Assembly: GCF_014650035.1 (NCBI RefSeq) | Contig: NZ_BMUE01000012.1 | Span: 1 to 64,000, forward strand | Direction: 5' to 3' | Source: Streptomyces lucensis JCM 4490 | GTDB taxonomy: Bacteria > Actinomycetota > Actinomycetes > Streptomycetales > Streptomycetaceae | DNA: 64,000 nt | Part shown: positions 1 through 9,006 of the stretch, piece after piece | Position numbering within the stretch: the first letter of the stretch is position 1 | Layout of the letters: each line of letters opens with the position of its first letter | Program-made: the position numbers and the translations under genes | The notes under the pieces: model-generated | What the model was told of the DNA's origin: nothing | Database searches by the model: none | Seen by the model: only the letters and a program-made list of their open reading frames with translations

Positions 1-986
1 ACGCGACCAACGGCGGCGCACTGCTGTGGCAACACCTCTTCTGGTTCTTCGGCCATCCAGAGGTGTACATCATCGCCCTGCCGTTCTTCGGCATCATCAG
101 CGAAGTGATCCCGGTGTTCTCCCGCAAGCCGATGTTCGGCTACATGGGCCTGATCGCCGCGACCATCGCCATCGCCGGCCTGTCCGTGACCGTGTGGGCC
201 CACCACATGTACGTCACCGGCGGCGTGCTGCTGCCGTTCTTCTCCTTCATGACCTTCCTGATCGCGGTCCCGACCGGTGTGAAGTTCTTCAACTGGATCG
301 GCACCATGTGGAAGGGCTCGCTGTCCTTCGAGACCCCGATGCTCTGGGCCACCGGCTTTCTGATCACCTTCACGTTCGGTGGTCTGACCGGTGTCATCCT
401 CGCGTCGCCGCCGATGGACTTCCACGTCTCCGACTCGTACTTCGTGGTGGCGCACTTCCACTACGTCGTCTTCGGCACGGTCGTCTTCGCGATGTTCTCC
501 GGCTTCCACTTCTGGTGGCCGAAGATGACGGGCAAGATGCTCGACGAGCGCCTGGGCAAGATCACCTTCTGGACGCTGTTCATCGGCTTCCACGGCACCT
601 TCCTCGTCCAGCACTGGCTGGGCGCCGAGGGCATGCCGCGCCGGTACGCCGACTACCTGGCGGCCGACGGTTTCACCGCCCTGAACACCGTCTCGACGAT
701 CAGCTCGTTCCTGCTCGGCCTGTCGATCCTGCCGTTCCTCTACAACGTCTGGAAGACGGCCAAGTACGGCAAGCCGGTCGGCGTGGACGACCCGTGGGGC
801 TACGGCCGCTCGCTCGAGTGGGCGACCTCCTGCCCGCCGCCCCGCCACAACTTCCTCACCCTGCCGCGGATCCGCAGCGAATCCCCCGCGTTCGACCTGC
901 ACCACCCCGAGATCGCCGCGCTCGAGCAGCTCGAGCACGCCGGTCACGGCACCGCCATCGCGGGCAGCAAGGAGGCCGGCAAGTGA
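1..986 (+). CDS. ctaD: Cytochrome c oxidase subunit I (CtaD), 5'-truncated by window edge
   Basis: Catalytic subunit of the aa3-type terminal oxidase, which reduces O2 to water and pumps protons in the cytoplasmic membrane. Reading frame 3 is open from the window edge to the TGA at 984-986. About 327 C-terminal residues remain; the family is usually about 570, so roughly 250 N-terminal residues lie outside. Visible signatures are HPEVY (CuB His and the cross-linked Tyr), the HH pair in [10 protein letters not shown] (CuB ligands), and HFHYV (heme a3 and heme a ligands). Hydrophobic helices run to about residue 250, followed by a soluble tail. The stop overlaps the GTG of ctaF, so translation of the two is probably coupled. 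Identity is certain from these motifs and from the ctaF/ctaE/qcr neighbours. Confidence 0.97.
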   Translation, partial: ATNGGALLWQHLFWFFGHPEVYIIALPFFGIISEVIPVFSRKPMFGYMGLIAATIAIAGLSVTVWAHHMYVTGGVLLPFFSFMTFLIAVPTGVKFFNWIGTMWKGSLSFETPMLWATGFLITFTFGGLTGVILASPPMDFHVSDSYFVVAHFHYVVFGTVVFAMFSGFHFWWPKMTGKMLDERLGKITFWTLFIGFHGTFLVQHWLGAEGMPRRYADYLAADGFTALNTVSTISSFLLGLSILPFLYNVWKTAKYGKPVGVDDPWGYGRSLEWATSCPPPRHNFLTLPRIRSESPAFDLHHPEIAALEQLEHAGHGTAIAGSKEAGK

Positions 987-1381
987 AGATCCAGGGCCGG
1001 ATGTTCATCTGGCTGAGCTTCTTCCTCCTGATCATGGCCGTCGTGTACGGCGTGTGGTCGAAGGAGCCGGCCGGTACCACGGCGCTCTTCCTGGCCTTCG
1101 GCCTGGCCATCATGATCGGCTTCTACCTGGGCTTCACCGCCCGGCGGGTCGACGCGGGTGCCCAGGACGACAAGGAGGCCGACGTCGCGGACGGCGCGGG
1201 CGAGCTGGGCTTCTTCAGCCCGCACAGCTGGCAGCCGCTCATGCTGGGCTTCGGCGGTGCCATCGCCTTCCTCAGCATCGCGGTCGGCTGGTGGCTGATC
1301 TACTTCTCCGCGCCGTTCATCCTGATCGGCCTGTTCGGCTGGGTGTTCGAGTACTACCACGGTGAGAACCGCACCCAGTAG
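983..1381 (+). CDS. ctaF: Cytochrome c oxidase subunit IV, actinobacterial type (CtaF)
   Basis: Small accessory subunit of the actinobacterial aa3 oxidase, 132 residues. I chose the GTG at 983 because it overlaps the ctaD stop in a GTGA junction, and because the protein then starts with a short basic end before the first membrane helix (about residues 7-25). Four hydrophobic segments are visible: 7-25, 32-52, and two between about 83 and 125, the latter containing [11 protein letters not shown]. Between helices 2 and 3 is an acidic linker ([15 protein letters not shown]). The four-helix pattern and the position after ctaD are typical of the CtaF family. It is followed directly by a strong terminator, so it closes the ctaCDF-type operon. 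Confidence 0.93.
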   Translation: MKIQGRMFIWLSFFLLIMAVVYGVWSKEPAGTTALFLAFGLAIMIGFYLGFTARRVDAGAQDDKEADVADGAGELGFFSPHSWQPLMLGFGGAIAFLSIAVGWWLIYFSAPFILIGLFGWVFEYYHGENRTQ

Positions 1382-1414
1382 GACGTGCGCGGCAGGACGC
1401 CACGAGAGCACACC

Positions 1415-1452
1415 GGGAGCCCGGACCCTCCGTCAGGAGGGTCCGGGCTCCC
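1415..1452 (+). terminator. Rho-independent-type terminator after ctaF
   Basis: A perfect 17-bp stem (gggagcccggaccctcc and its complement) closes a 4-nt loop GTCA, 33 nt after the ctaF stop. It is followed by gcctttgc rather than a long T run, which is common for Streptomyces terminators. Confidence 0.85.
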
Positions 1453-1516
1453 GCCTTTGCCGCGGTGCCCGTCACCCGAACGAGTCATGTAGCGCGCCAG
1501 TCATGTCTTCATCTCA

Positions 1517-1522
1517 TAGCTT
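1517..1522 (+). promoter_or_regulatory. Candidate -10 box of leaderless L,D-transpeptidase mRNA
   Basis: TAGCTT lies 6 nt before the ATG at 1529, and no Shine-Dalgarno sequence precedes the start. Transcription would then begin at or next to the start codon. This is inferred from spacing only. Confidence 0.35.
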
Positions 1523-1528
1523 GATCAC

Positions 1529-2791
1529 ATGAAACACACTCCGCGGACCCGCACCGTCGTCGGCTGCGCGTTGCTGGTGATCGCCCTCGGCGCGGGCGTC
1601 ACCTCCTGCGGTTCGGGCGACAACCCGCTGTCGGCCAAGCCGTACGACGCGGCGGACCAGATCTCCTTCAACGGCCCCACCGACGCGGGGAAGCGGGCCG
1701 ATCCGGACAAGCCCCTGGAGATCACCGCCGAGAGCGGTGGCAGGATCACCGACGTCACCGCCCAGGACTCCACAGGGCGCTTCGTGACGGGCGAACTCGC
1801 GGCCGACGGCAGCCGCTGGCACAGCACCTCCCCGCTGGCCGCCAACGCCCACTACACGGTCCGGGTCAGCACCGAGGACGACGACGGTGCGCCGGGCCGC
1901 AAGGTCCTCGCCTTCGACACCAGCAAGCCCACCGGCAAACAGCGCCTGAAGGTGACGTTCGGGCCGCAGGCGGGCGAGTACGGCGTCGGGCAGCCCATCA
2001 CCGCCCAACTCGACCGCGCGGTCAAGGACAAGGCGCAGCGGGCCGTCGTGGAGCGCGCCCTGCGGGTGGACTCCGTGCCGGCCGTGCAGGGTTCCTGGTA
2101 CTGGGTCGGCGACAAGGAGCTGCACTACCGGCCCAAGGACTTCTGGCCCGCCCACGCCACCGTCCAGGTGCACAGCAACCTGGACGGCGTGCGGATCGGC
2201 GACCGGCTGTGGGGCGGCCCGTCCAAGGCGCTGAAGATCACGATCGGTGACCGGGTCGAGGCCGTCACGGACGCCTCGTCGCACCAGCTGACGTTCTACA
2301 AGAACGGCCGGCAGGTCGAGCAGATCCCCGTCACCACCGGCAAACCCGGCTTCGAGACCCGCAACGGCGTCAAGGTGGTCCTGGAGAAGCAGTACTTCGT
2401 ACGGATGCGCGGCACCACCGTCGGCATCGCCGAGGGCAGCTCGGACTCGTACGACCTCCCGGTCTACTACGCCACCCGCGTGACCTGGTCCGGCGAGTAC
2501 GTCCACGCCGCCCCGTGGTCGGTCGGCTCCCAGGGCTCGGCGAACGTCAGCCACGGCTGCACGGGGATGAGCACGTCCAACGCGGAGTGGTTCTTCGACA
2601 ACATCCGTCCGGGCGACGTCGTCAAGGTGGTCAATTCCCAGGGCGACCCGATGGAGCCCTTCGGCAACGGCTTCGGCGACTGGAACCTCGACTGGAACTC
2701 CTGGCGCATGGGCAGCGCCCTGACGGCCGGCGCGCCCGACACGGCGCCGTCGTCCCCGGACGCACCCCGGCTGCGGCCGGCGGCGCTGTGA
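1529..2791 (+). CDS. L,D-transpeptidase lipoprotein (Ig-like plus YkuD domains)
   Basis: Predicted cell-wall cross-linking enzyme of the LdtMt2/LppS type, 420 residues, exported and lipid-anchored. The N-terminus has a basic start, a hydrophobic stretch (VVGCALLVIALGAGV) and a lipobox-like VTSC with Cys27. Residues about 40-260 resemble the two Ig-like (Big_10) domains of actinobacterial Ldts. The YkuD domain follows, with the nucleophile region SHGCTGMS: His-Gly-Cys is conserved, but the usual following Arg is replaced, as in the actinobacterial subgroup. These enzymes form 3-3 peptide cross-links and use the cysteine as acyl carrier. The gene lies alone between ctaF and a receiver-like gene of opposite strand. 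There is no clear Shine-Dalgarno, so it may be leaderless. Confidence 0.9.
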   Translation: MKHTPRTRTVVGCALLVIALGAGVTSCGSGDNPLSAKPYDAADQISFNGPTDAGKRADPDKPLEITAESGGRITDVTAQDSTGRFVTGELAADGSRWHSTSPLAANAHYTVRVSTEDDDGAPGRKVLAFDTSKPTGKQRLKVTFGPQAGEYGVGQPITAQLDRAVKDKAQRAVVERALRVDSVPAVQGSWYWVGDKELHYRPKDFWPAHATVQVHSNLDGVRIGDRLWGGPSKALKITIGDRVEAVTDASSHQLTFYKNGRQVEQIPVTTGKPGFETRNGVKVVLEKQYFVRMRGTTVGIAEGSSDSYDLPVYYATRVTWSGEYVHAAPWSVGSQGSANVSHGCTGMSTSNAEWFFDNIRPGDVVKVVNSQGDPMEPFGNGFGDWNLDWNSWRMGSALTAGAPDTAPSSPDAPRLRPAAL

Positions 2792-2793
2792 GC

Positions 2794-2830
2794 GGGGGCG
2801 CGGGACAGCCCCCGGCCGCCCCGCGCCCCC
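2794..2830 (+). terminator. Hairpin terminator after the L,D-transpeptidase gene
   Basis: Arms gggggcgcggg and cccgcgccccc (11 bp) with a 15-nt loop begin 3 nt after the stop codon. The hairpin lies between two convergent genes and could serve both. Confidence 0.6.
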
Positions 2831-2889
2831 GAACCCGCTGGCCCGGGACCCCGGGCACCGCGACGCCGGCAGAATCCAGAAGACGCTCC

Positions 2890-3291
2890 CTAGACGCCCA
2901 GCAGCCGCTTCCGGCGGAGCAGGTCGGCCAGGGCGGAGGCGCACTCCACCGGGTCCACCGGCAGCGTCACGGCCGCGTCCGCGCGGCTCCAGGTGGCCAG
3001 CCAGGCGTCCTGCGGCCGGCCCATCAGCAGCAGTACCGGCGGGCAGTCGAAGACCTCGTCCTTGATCTGACGGCACATCCCCATGCCCCCCATGGGCACG
3101 GCCTCGCCGTCGAGCACGCACACGTCGATGCCGCCCCGGTCCAGCTCGCGCAGCACCGCCTCGGGGGTCGCGCACTCCAGGAACTCGACCTGGGGCACGT
3201 CCGGAGCGGGCCGACGCCCTGCGGCCAGCCGTACCTGCTCGCGGGTGTTGGAGTCGTCGCTGTAGACCAGCACGGTGGCGGTCGGCTGCAT
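2890..3291 (-). CDS. Atypical stand-alone receiver-like protein
   Basis: 133-residue single-domain protein with a CheY-like pattern. Strand 1 is ATVLVYSDD, giving the acidic pair Asp12-Asp13. A candidate phospho-acceptor, Asp61, sits in DVCVLDGEAV, and a PPVLLLM strand follows. The conserved Lys of true receivers is absent: the position reads VTLPVDP instead of a K-P pair. The Thr/Ser position is replaced by Gly91. It may therefore be a pseudo-receiver that does not follow normal phosphorylation chemistry. The start is the ATG at 3291, preceded by GGAGG at good spacing; upstream in-frame starts lack one. The gene is divergent from ctaE and lies inside the cytochrome oxidase/bcc locus, so a link to respiration is possible, but no function is established. 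Confidence 0.75.
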   Translation of the reverse strand: MQPTATVLVYSDDSNTREQVRLAAGRRPAPDVPQVEFLECATPEAVLRELDRGGIDVCVLDGEAVPMGGMGMCRQIKDEVFDCPPVLLLMGRPQDAWLATWSRADAAVTLPVDPVECASALADLLRRKRLLGV

Positions 3292-3434
3292 TGTTCCTCC
3301 GGGACGTCGGCGTCGTACGGACAGGACGGACGGGGCCGTTTGGGCGGATGTTACTCCCATGAACACCACGTCAGCACCGGTTCGGCAGGCAGCAACACTC
3401 CGAACGGCACCCCCCGGAGTGAGGGCGGGATAAG

Positions 3435-3455
3435 CGACCGACATAATGTCGGTCG
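3435..3455. promoter_or_regulatory. Perfect 21-bp palindrome spanning the ctaE start codon
   Basis: CGACCGACAT and its exact reverse complement flank a single A, and the ctaE ATG (3446-3448) lies in the right arm. It could be an operator at a leaderless promoter, or an mRNA hairpin that buries the start codon. No binding protein is known to me for this sequence. Confidence 0.6.
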
Positions 3456-4066
3456 TGGCGACAGCAACGACAGTAGAAACCGGGCACGCGCACCCGTCGG
3501 TCAACCGGCCGAACCTCACCAGCGTCGGAACCATCATCTGGCTGAGTTCCGAGCTGATGTTCTTCGCGGCCCTCTTCGCGATGTACTTCACCCTCCGGTC
3601 GGTGACCGGACCGGCTCACTGGAAGGAACAGGCGGAGGCACTCAACGTGCCCTTCTCCGCCACGAACACCACGATCCTGGTGCTCTCCTCCCTCACCTGC
3701 CAGCTCGGCGTGTTCGCGGCCGAGCGCGGCGACGTGAAGAAGCTCCGTGGCTGGTTCATCCTCACCTTCATCATGGGTGCGATCTTCATCGGCGGTCAGA
3801 TCTACGAGTACACGGAGCTGGTGAAGAAGGACGGCATCTCGCTGTCCTCGGACCCGTACGGCTCGGTGTTCTACCTGACCACCGGCTTCCACGGCCTGCA
3901 CGTGACGGGCGGTCTCATCGCCTTCCTGCTGGTCCTCGGCCGCACCTACATGGCCAAGAGGTTCACGCACGAGCAGGCGACCGCGGCCATTGTCGTGTCC
4001 TACTACTGGCACTTCGTCGATGTGGTCTGGATCGGCCTTTTCGCCACGATCTACCTGATCAAGTAG
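3446..4066 (+). CDS. ctaE: Cytochrome c oxidase subunit III (CtaE)
   Basis: 206-residue integral membrane subunit of the aa3 oxidase; it stabilises subunit I and lines the oxygen path. Five transmembrane helices are visible, the usual short actinobacterial form that lacks the first two of the seven helices. Conserved stretches include [15 protein letters not shown] and [15 protein letters not shown]. It heads the run ctaE-qcrC-qcrA-qcrB on the same strand, 62 nt before qcrC. The start codon sits inside a perfect palindrome, and no Shine-Dalgarno sequence is obvious, so initiation may be leaderless. Identity is certain. Confidence 0.96.
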   Translation: MSVVATATTVETGHAHPSVNRPNLTSVGTIIWLSSELMFFAALFAMYFTLRSVTGPAHWKEQAEALNVPFSATNTTILVLSSLTCQLGVFAAERGDVKKLRGWFILTFIMGAIFIGGQIYEYTELVKKDGISLSSDPYGSVFYLTTGFHGLHVTGGLIAFLLVLGRTYMAKRFTHEQATAAIVVSYYWHFVDVVWIGLFATIYLIK

Positions 4067-4128
4067 CCGGGACCGCTCCCGCACATCCAGAAGCATCGAC
4101 GCAGAAGATCCTGACACCGGGGTAATCC

Positions 4129-4941
4129 GTGAAAAAGCTCTCCGCACGACGACGCCATCCGCTGGCGGCGGTCGTCGTCCTACTCCTCGCGCTGGCGGCC
4201 ACTGGGGGGCTGTACGCCGCGTTCGCGCCCGCGGGCAAGGCGCAGGCCGATGAATCCTCCCAGTCCCTGACCATCAAGGAGGGCAAGAAGCTCTACGAGG
4301 TCGGCTGCGCCAGCTGCCACGGCACCGGTGGCCAGGGCTCCTCCGACGGCCCGAGCCTGGTCGGCGTCGGCGCCGCGGCGGTCGACTTCCAGGTGGGCAC
4401 CGGCCGTATGCCGGCCTCCTCCTCCCAGATGGCCCAGATCCCGCGCAAGAAGGTCGTCTACACGCAGGCCCAGATCGACCAGCTCGCCGCGTACGTCGCG
4501 TCGCTGGGCGCGGGCCCGAGCGTGCCGACCGAGCAGCAGTACGGTCCGGCCGGCGCGGACATCGCCAAGGGTGGCGAGCTGTTCCGCACCAACTGCGCGC
4601 AGTGCCACAACTTCACCGGCAAGGGCGGTGCCCTCACCGAGGGCAAGTACGCGCCGAGCCTCGAGGGTGTCGACCCGAAGCACATCTACGAGGCCATGCA
4701 GACCGGCCCGCAGAACATGCCGTCCTTCCCCGACACCACCATGTCGGAGAAGAACAAGAAGGACATCATCGCGTACCTGAACGCGGTCGACGGCAGCCAG
4801 ACGGAGAACCCCGGCGGTATGGAGCTGGGCGGCCTCGGGCCGGTCAGCGAGGGCCTGTTCGCCTGGATCTTCGGCCTCGGCGCGCTGATCGCGGTCGCCG
4901 TCTGGGTCGCCGCTCGGACCGCAAAGGCCAAGAAGTCATGA
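4129..4941 (+). CDS. qcrC: Diheme cytochrome c subunit of the bcc complex (QcrC)
   Basis: 270-residue membrane-anchored diheme cytochrome c, which in Actinobacteria replaces cytochrome c1 plus soluble cytochrome c and passes electrons straight to the aa3 oxidase. An N-terminal anchor covers about residues 11-32. Two heme c motifs are present, CASCH at 60-64 and CAQCH at 156-160. A second helix near 243-263 is followed by a basic tail (ARTAKAKKS), so both ends are anchored. Start is GTG 4129. The stop overlaps the qcrA start in an ATGA junction, which indicates a tightly coupled qcrCAB operon. Confidence 0.96.
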   Translation: MKKLSARRRHPLAAVVVLLLALAATGGLYAAFAPAGKAQADESSQSLTIKEGKKLYEVGCASCHGTGGQGSSDGPSLVGVGAAAVDFQVGTGRMPASSSQMAQIPRKKVVYTQAQIDQLAAYVASLGAGPSVPTEQQYGPAGADIAKGGELFRTNCAQCHNFTGKGGALTEGKYAPSLEGVDPKHIYEAMQTGPQNMPSFPDTTMSEKNKKDIIAYLNAVDGSQTENPGGMELGGLGPVSEGLFAWIFGLGALIAVAVWVAARTAKAKKS

Positions 4942-5996
4942 GTAGCCAAGACATTCCAGAAGAGAACCTGCCCGCAGCGCAGGAGCACGCGCACGGCGCC
5001 GTGAGCGTCGCGGACGAGGTCAACCCGTTCGCTGACCCGGGACTGCCGCCGCACGAGCACCGGATCCAGGACATCGACGAGCGGGCCGCCAAGCGGTCCG
5101 AGCGCGCTGTCGCCCTGCTGTTCACGGTGTCGATGCTGGCCACGATCGGCTTCATCGTCTCGTACGTGACGGTCCCGCACGACAAGTCGATCTTCGTCTT
5201 CCCGATCGGTCACATCAGCGCGCTCAACTTCGCGCTGGGCATGACCCTCGGCACGGCGCTGTTCTGCATCGGCGCGGGCGCGGTCCACTGGGCCCGCACC
5301 CTGATGTCCGACGTGGAGGTCGCCGACGAGCGCCACGCGATCGCGGCTCCCGAGGACGTCCGCGCGAAGGTCCACGCGGACTTCCGCCAGGGCGCCAAGG
5401 AGTCGGCGATCGGCCGCCGCAAGCTGATCCGCAACACGATGCTGGGCGCGCTCACCCTGGTGCCGCTCTCCGGCGTCATGCTGCTGCGCGACCTGGGCCC
5501 GCTGCCCGGCACCTCGCTGCGCCACACGCTGTGGGCCAAGGGCAAGCGCCTGGTCAACATGAACACGAACCAGCCGCTGCGTCCCGAGGACGTCGCCGTC
5601 GGCTCGCTCACCTTCGCCAAGCCGGACGGTCTGGAGGAGGCCCAGGAGGACTTCCAGAACGAGATCGCCAAGGCCGCCCTGATGATCGTCCGGCTGCAGC
5701 CGGGCAACATCAAGGACAAGCGCGAGCTCGACTGGTCGCACGAGGGCATCGTCGCCTTCTCCAAGATCTGCACCCACGTCGGCTGCCCGATCTCCCTGTA
5801 CGAGCAGCAGACGCACCACGTGCTGTGCCCGTGCCACCAGTCCACCTTCGACCTCTCCGACGGCGCCCGAGTGATCTTCGGCCCCGCCGGCCACGCCCTG
5901 CCGCAGCTGCGCATCGGCGTGGACAGTGAGGGTTACCTCCAGGCGCTCGGCGACTTCGAGGAGCCCGTCGGTCCTGCATTCTGGGAGCGCGGATGA
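4938..5996 (+). CDS. qcrA: Rieske iron-sulfur subunit of the bcc complex (QcrA)
   Basis: 352-residue Rieske protein that takes electrons from menaquinol. The cluster ligands are Cys278 and His280 in CTHVGC, and Cys297 and His300 in CPCH; Cys283 and Cys299 can form the stabilising disulfide. Three hydrophobic segments precede the domain, as in Actinobacteria. A twin-arginine-like RRKLIRN sits just before the third. From published work on the S. coelicolor Rieske protein, helices 1-2 use Sec and helix 3 with the folded domain uses Tat; this sequence keeps that layout. The ATG at 4938 overlaps the qcrC stop, and the stop overlaps the qcrB start. Confidence 0.96.
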   Translation: MSSQDIPEENLPAAQEHAHGAVSVADEVNPFADPGLPPHEHRIQDIDERAAKRSERAVALLFTVSMLATIGFIVSYVTVPHDKSIFVFPIGHISALNFALGMTLGTALFCIGAGAVHWARTLMSDVEVADERHAIAAPEDVRAKVHADFRQGAKESAIGRRKLIRNTMLGALTLVPLSGVMLLRDLGPLPGTSLRHTLWAKGKRLVNMNTNQPLRPEDVAVGSLTFAKPDGLEEAQEDFQNEIAKAALMIVRLQPGNIKDKRELDWSHEGIVAFSKICTHVGCPISLYEQQTHHVLCPCHQSTFDLSDGARVIFGPAGHALPQLRIGVDSEGYLQALGDFEEPVGPAFWERG

Positions 5997-7651
5997 GTAC
6001 TGCACCCAACGACAAGTCCGCATCCGCCGCCGGCGCGGCGGGCCGTCGCGGAAAGGCACCGGCCGGCGAGCGCGTCGCCGACTGGGCCGACGGCCGGCTC
6101 GGGATCTACTCCCTGGCCAAGGCCAACATGCGCAAGATCTTCCCCGACCACTGGTCGTTCATGTTGGGCGAAGTGTGCATGTACAGCTTCATCATCATCA
6201 TCCTGACGGGTGTCTATCTGACGCTGTTCTTCCACCCGTCGATGAACGAGGTGGAGTACCACGGCAGCTACGTCCCGCTCCAGGGACAGCTGATGTCCGA
6301 GGCGTTCAGCTCGACCCTGCACATCTCCTTCGACGTGCGCGGTGGTCTGCTCATCCGGCAGATCCACCACTGGGCCGCGCTGATCTTCCTCGCCGGCATG
6401 TTCGTGCACATGATGCGCGTGTTCTTCACCGGCGCGTTCCGCAAGCCGCGTGAGATCAACTGGCTGTTCGGCTTCCTGCTGTTCGTCCTCGGCATGTTCA
6501 CCGGTTTCACCGGTTACTCGCTCCCCGACGACCTGCTCTCCGGCACCGGTGTCCGCTTCACCGAGGGCGCGATCCTGTCCATGCCGATCGTCGGCACGTA
6601 CATCTCGTTCTTCCTCTTCGGCGGCGAGTTCCCCGGCCACGACTTCGTGGCGCGGTTCTACTCGATCCACATCCTGCTGCTGCCGGGCATCATGCTCGGC
6701 CTGATGGTGGCGCACCTGATCCTGGTCTTCTACCACAAGCACACGCAGTTCGCGGGTCCCGGGAAGTCCGAGAAGAACGTCGTCGGCATGCCGCTGCTGC
6801 CGGTGTACATGGCCAAGGCCGGAGGCTTCTTCTTCCTGGTCTTCGGCGTCATCGCGGCCATCGCGGCCGTCGCGCAGATCAACCCGATCTGGGCCATGGG
6901 CCCCTACCGTCCGGACCAGGTGTCCACCGGCGCCCAGCCCGACTGGTACATGGGCTTCGCCGAGGGTCTGATCCGCTTCTTCCCGGGCTGGGAGATCAAC
7001 TTCTGGGGTCACACGCTCGTCCTGGGCGTGTTCATCCCGCTGGTCCTCTTCGGTGTGGTCCTGGGCGCGATGGCGCTCTACCCGTTCATCGAGTCGTGGA
7101 TCACCGGCGACAAGCGCGAGCACCACATCCTGGACCGTCCGCGCAACGCTCCGACGCGCACCGCCCTGGGTGTCGCCTGGGTCACGATGTACATGATCAC
7201 GCTGGTCGGTGGTGGCAACGACCTGTGGGCCACGCACTTCAGCCTGTCGATCAACGCCGTCACCTGGTTCGTCCGGATCGGCTTCTTCGCCGGACCGGTC
7301 ATCGCGTTCATCGTCACCAAGCGGATCTGCCTCGGTCTGCAGCGCCGCGACCGCGAGAAGGTGCTGCACGGCCGTGAGACCGGCATCATCAAGCGCCTGC
7401 CGCACGGTGAGTTCATCGAGGTGCACGAGCCGCTCAGCCAGGAGCAGCTGCACACGCTCACCGCGCACGAGCAGTACAAGCCGGCCGAGATCGGCCCGAC
7501 GGTCGACGAGAACGGTGTCGAGCGCAAGGTGAAGGCCACGGAGAAGCTGCGCGCCAAGCTCTCCGACGCCTACTACGGCGAGGACAACCAGATCCCGAAG
7601 CCGACCGTCGAGGAGTACAAGGAGATCACGAGCGGCCACGGCCACCACTGA
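5993..7651 (+). CDS. qcrB: Cytochrome b subunit of the bcc complex (QcrB)
   Basis: 552-residue cytochrome b with two b hemes, the quinol oxidation core of the bcc-aa3 supercomplex. Heme-ligand helices are visible around HISFDVRGGLLIRQIHHW and FVHMMRV. The quinol-site motif is PDWY (in QPDWYMG), the actinobacterial variant of PEWY. A long soluble C-terminal extension of about 150 residues follows the last helix (HGRETGIIKRLPHGEF onward), another actinobacterial feature. The ATG at 5993 overlaps the qcrA stop (ATGA). A strong terminator follows 22 nt downstream, so qcrB ends the operon. Confidence 0.97.
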   Translation: MSTAPNDKSASAAGAAGRRGKAPAGERVADWADGRLGIYSLAKANMRKIFPDHWSFMLGEVCMYSFIIIILTGVYLTLFFHPSMNEVEYHGSYVPLQGQLMSEAFSSTLHISFDVRGGLLIRQIHHWAALIFLAGMFVHMMRVFFTGAFRKPREINWLFGFLLFVLGMFTGFTGYSLPDDLLSGTGVRFTEGAILSMPIVGTYISFFLFGGEFPGHDFVARFYSIHILLLPGIMLGLMVAHLILVFYHKHTQFAGPGKSEKNVVGMPLLPVYMAKAGGFFFLVFGVIAAIAAVAQINPIWAMGPYRPDQVSTGAQPDWYMGFAEGLIRFFPGWEINFWGHTLVLGVFIPLVLFGVVLGAMALYPFIESWITGDKREHHILDRPRNAPTRTALGVAWVTMYMITLVGGGNDLWATHFSLSINAVTWFVRIGFFAGPVIAFIVTKRICLGLQRRDREKVLHGRETGIIKRLPHGEFIEVHEPLSQEQLHTLTAHEQYKPAEIGPTVDENGVERKVKATEKLRAKLSDAYYGEDNQIPKPTVEEYKEITSGHGHH

Positions 7652-7672
7652 TCCCCACGTCGCCACGCCACA

Positions 7673-7709
7673 CGAAGGGCCCCGTCCGGCTTGCGGACGG
7701 GGCCCTTCG
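7673..7709 (+). terminator. Terminator after qcrB
   Basis: A perfect 16-bp stem starting cgaagggccccgtccg, loop GCTTG, and the exact complement, 22 nt after the qcrB stop. Confidence 0.88.
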
Positions 7710-7726
7710 CCATGCCGCGGCCTGGA

Positions 7727-7732
7727 TAGGGT
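7727..7732 (+). promoter_or_regulatory. Candidate -10 box for trpD
   Basis: TAGGGT, a common Streptomyces -10 form, lies just after the qcrB terminator and would give a leader of about 48 nt before trpD. I did not see a strong -35 partner. Confidence 0.3.
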
Positions 7733-7786
7733 GGACCTGTTCGAGATGTGTGTCCCGCACCGCGGGACCCGACCCAGGAGCGGCTC

Positions 7787-8851
7787 ATGAGCGCTGTGAC
7801 CCCCGCTGGAGGCGACACCGCGGCGGGCCGTTCCTGGCCCGCCCTGCTGAACGGTCTGCTGGACGGCCGGAACCTGTCCGCCGACGACACCGCGTGGGCC
7901 ATGGACCGGATCATGCGCGGCGAGGCGACCGACGCGCAGATCGCCGGCTTCGCGGTGGCGCTGCGGGCCAAGGGCCAGACGGTCGAGGAGATCACCGGCC
8001 TGGTCCGCACGATGTACGAGCACGCGAACGTGATCGAGGTGCCCGGCCGCACCGTCGACATCGTCGGCACCGGCGGCGACGGGGCCCGGACGGTGAACAT
8101 CTCCACGATGTCCGCGCTCGTCGTCGCCGGTACCGGCGCCAAGGTCGTCAAGCACGGCAACCGGGCCGCTTCCTCGGCCTCCGGCTCCTCCGACGTCCTG
8201 GAACGGCTGGGTGTCAACCTCGACCTGACGCCCCGGCGGGTGGCCGAGGTGGCGGACGAGGCCGGCATCACGTTCTGCTTCGCCGTGAAGTTCCACCCGG
8301 CGCTGCGCCACGTGGGCGCCGCGCGCGGCCAGCTGGGCATCCGGACGGTGTTCAACCTGCTGGGTCCGCTGACCAACCCGGCGAACGTACGGGCCCAGGC
8401 GATCGGCGTGGCCGTCGCGCGGGAGGCGCCGATCGTCGCGGGCGTGCTCGCCGAACGCGGCAACTCCTCGCTGGTCTTCCGCGGCGACGACGGCCTCGAC
8501 GAGCTGACGACGACGGCCACCTCCCGGGTCTGGGTCGTCCGGGACGGCAAGGTCTCCGAGGAGACCTTCGACCCCCGGGACGTCGGGCTCGGCCTGGTCC
8601 CGGTCGAGGCCCTGCGCGGCGGCGACCCGGCCCACAACGCGGAGGTCGCCCGCCGTCTGCTGGACGGTGACCGGGGGCCCGTACGGGACGCCGTGCTGCT
8701 GAACTCCGCGGCGGCGCTGGCCGCCCTGGACCCGACGGACGCCCCGCTCGCCGACCAGCTGCGCACCGGCATGGAGAAGGCCGCCGAGTCGATCGACTCG
8801 GGCGCCGCCAGGGGAGCCCTCGACCGCTGGGTGGCCGCCAGCAACGCGTGA
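7787..8851 (+). CDS. trpD: Anthranilate phosphoribosyltransferase (TrpD)
   Basis: Second committed step of tryptophan synthesis: anthranilate plus PRPP gives phosphoribosyl-anthranilate. 354 residues, normal family length. The PRPP-binding glycine loop is GTGGDG (in [14 protein letters not shown]); [15 protein letters not shown] and the ALRAKGQT region are also family hallmarks. I chose the ATG at 7787 because CAGGAG lies just before it; an upstream in-frame ATG at 7748 lacks a ribosome site. The gene stands alone, away from the trpEG fusion at 46-48 kb, so the trp genes are scattered as usual in Streptomyces. A strong hairpin follows. Confidence 0.95.
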   Translation: MSAVTPAGGDTAAGRSWPALLNGLLDGRNLSADDTAWAMDRIMRGEATDAQIAGFAVALRAKGQTVEEITGLVRTMYEHANVIEVPGRTVDIVGTGGDGARTVNISTMSALVVAGTGAKVVKHGNRAASSASGSSDVLERLGVNLDLTPRRVAEVADEAGITFCFAVKFHPALRHVGAARGQLGIRTVFNLLGPLTNPANVRAQAIGVAVAREAPIVAGVLAERGNSSLVFRGDDGLDELTTTATSRVWVVRDGKVSEETFDPRDVGLGLVPVEALRGGDPAHNAEVARRLLDGDRGPVRDAVLLNSAAALAALDPTDAPLADQLRTGMEKAAESIDSGAARGALDRWVAASNA

Positions 8852-8891
8852 GGCCGGGGGCCGGCGCCAGGGCCCACGGGTGAACGCCGCC

Positions 8892-8923
8892 CCCGCCGCC
8901 CCCGTCGGCGCGGGGGCGGCGGG
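8892..8923 (+). terminator. Terminator after trpD
   Basis: Perfect 13-bp stem (cccgccgcccccg and its complement) with loop TCGGCG, 40 nt after the trpD stop. Confidence 0.75.
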
Positions 8924-9006
8924 AGTACAGTGAAGGATGTGGCGGCTCTCCCGCGGCCGCGTCACCTCCGCGTGCGGCGCCGGGAAGGGCCCGCGAGGAG
9001 CGAGGC

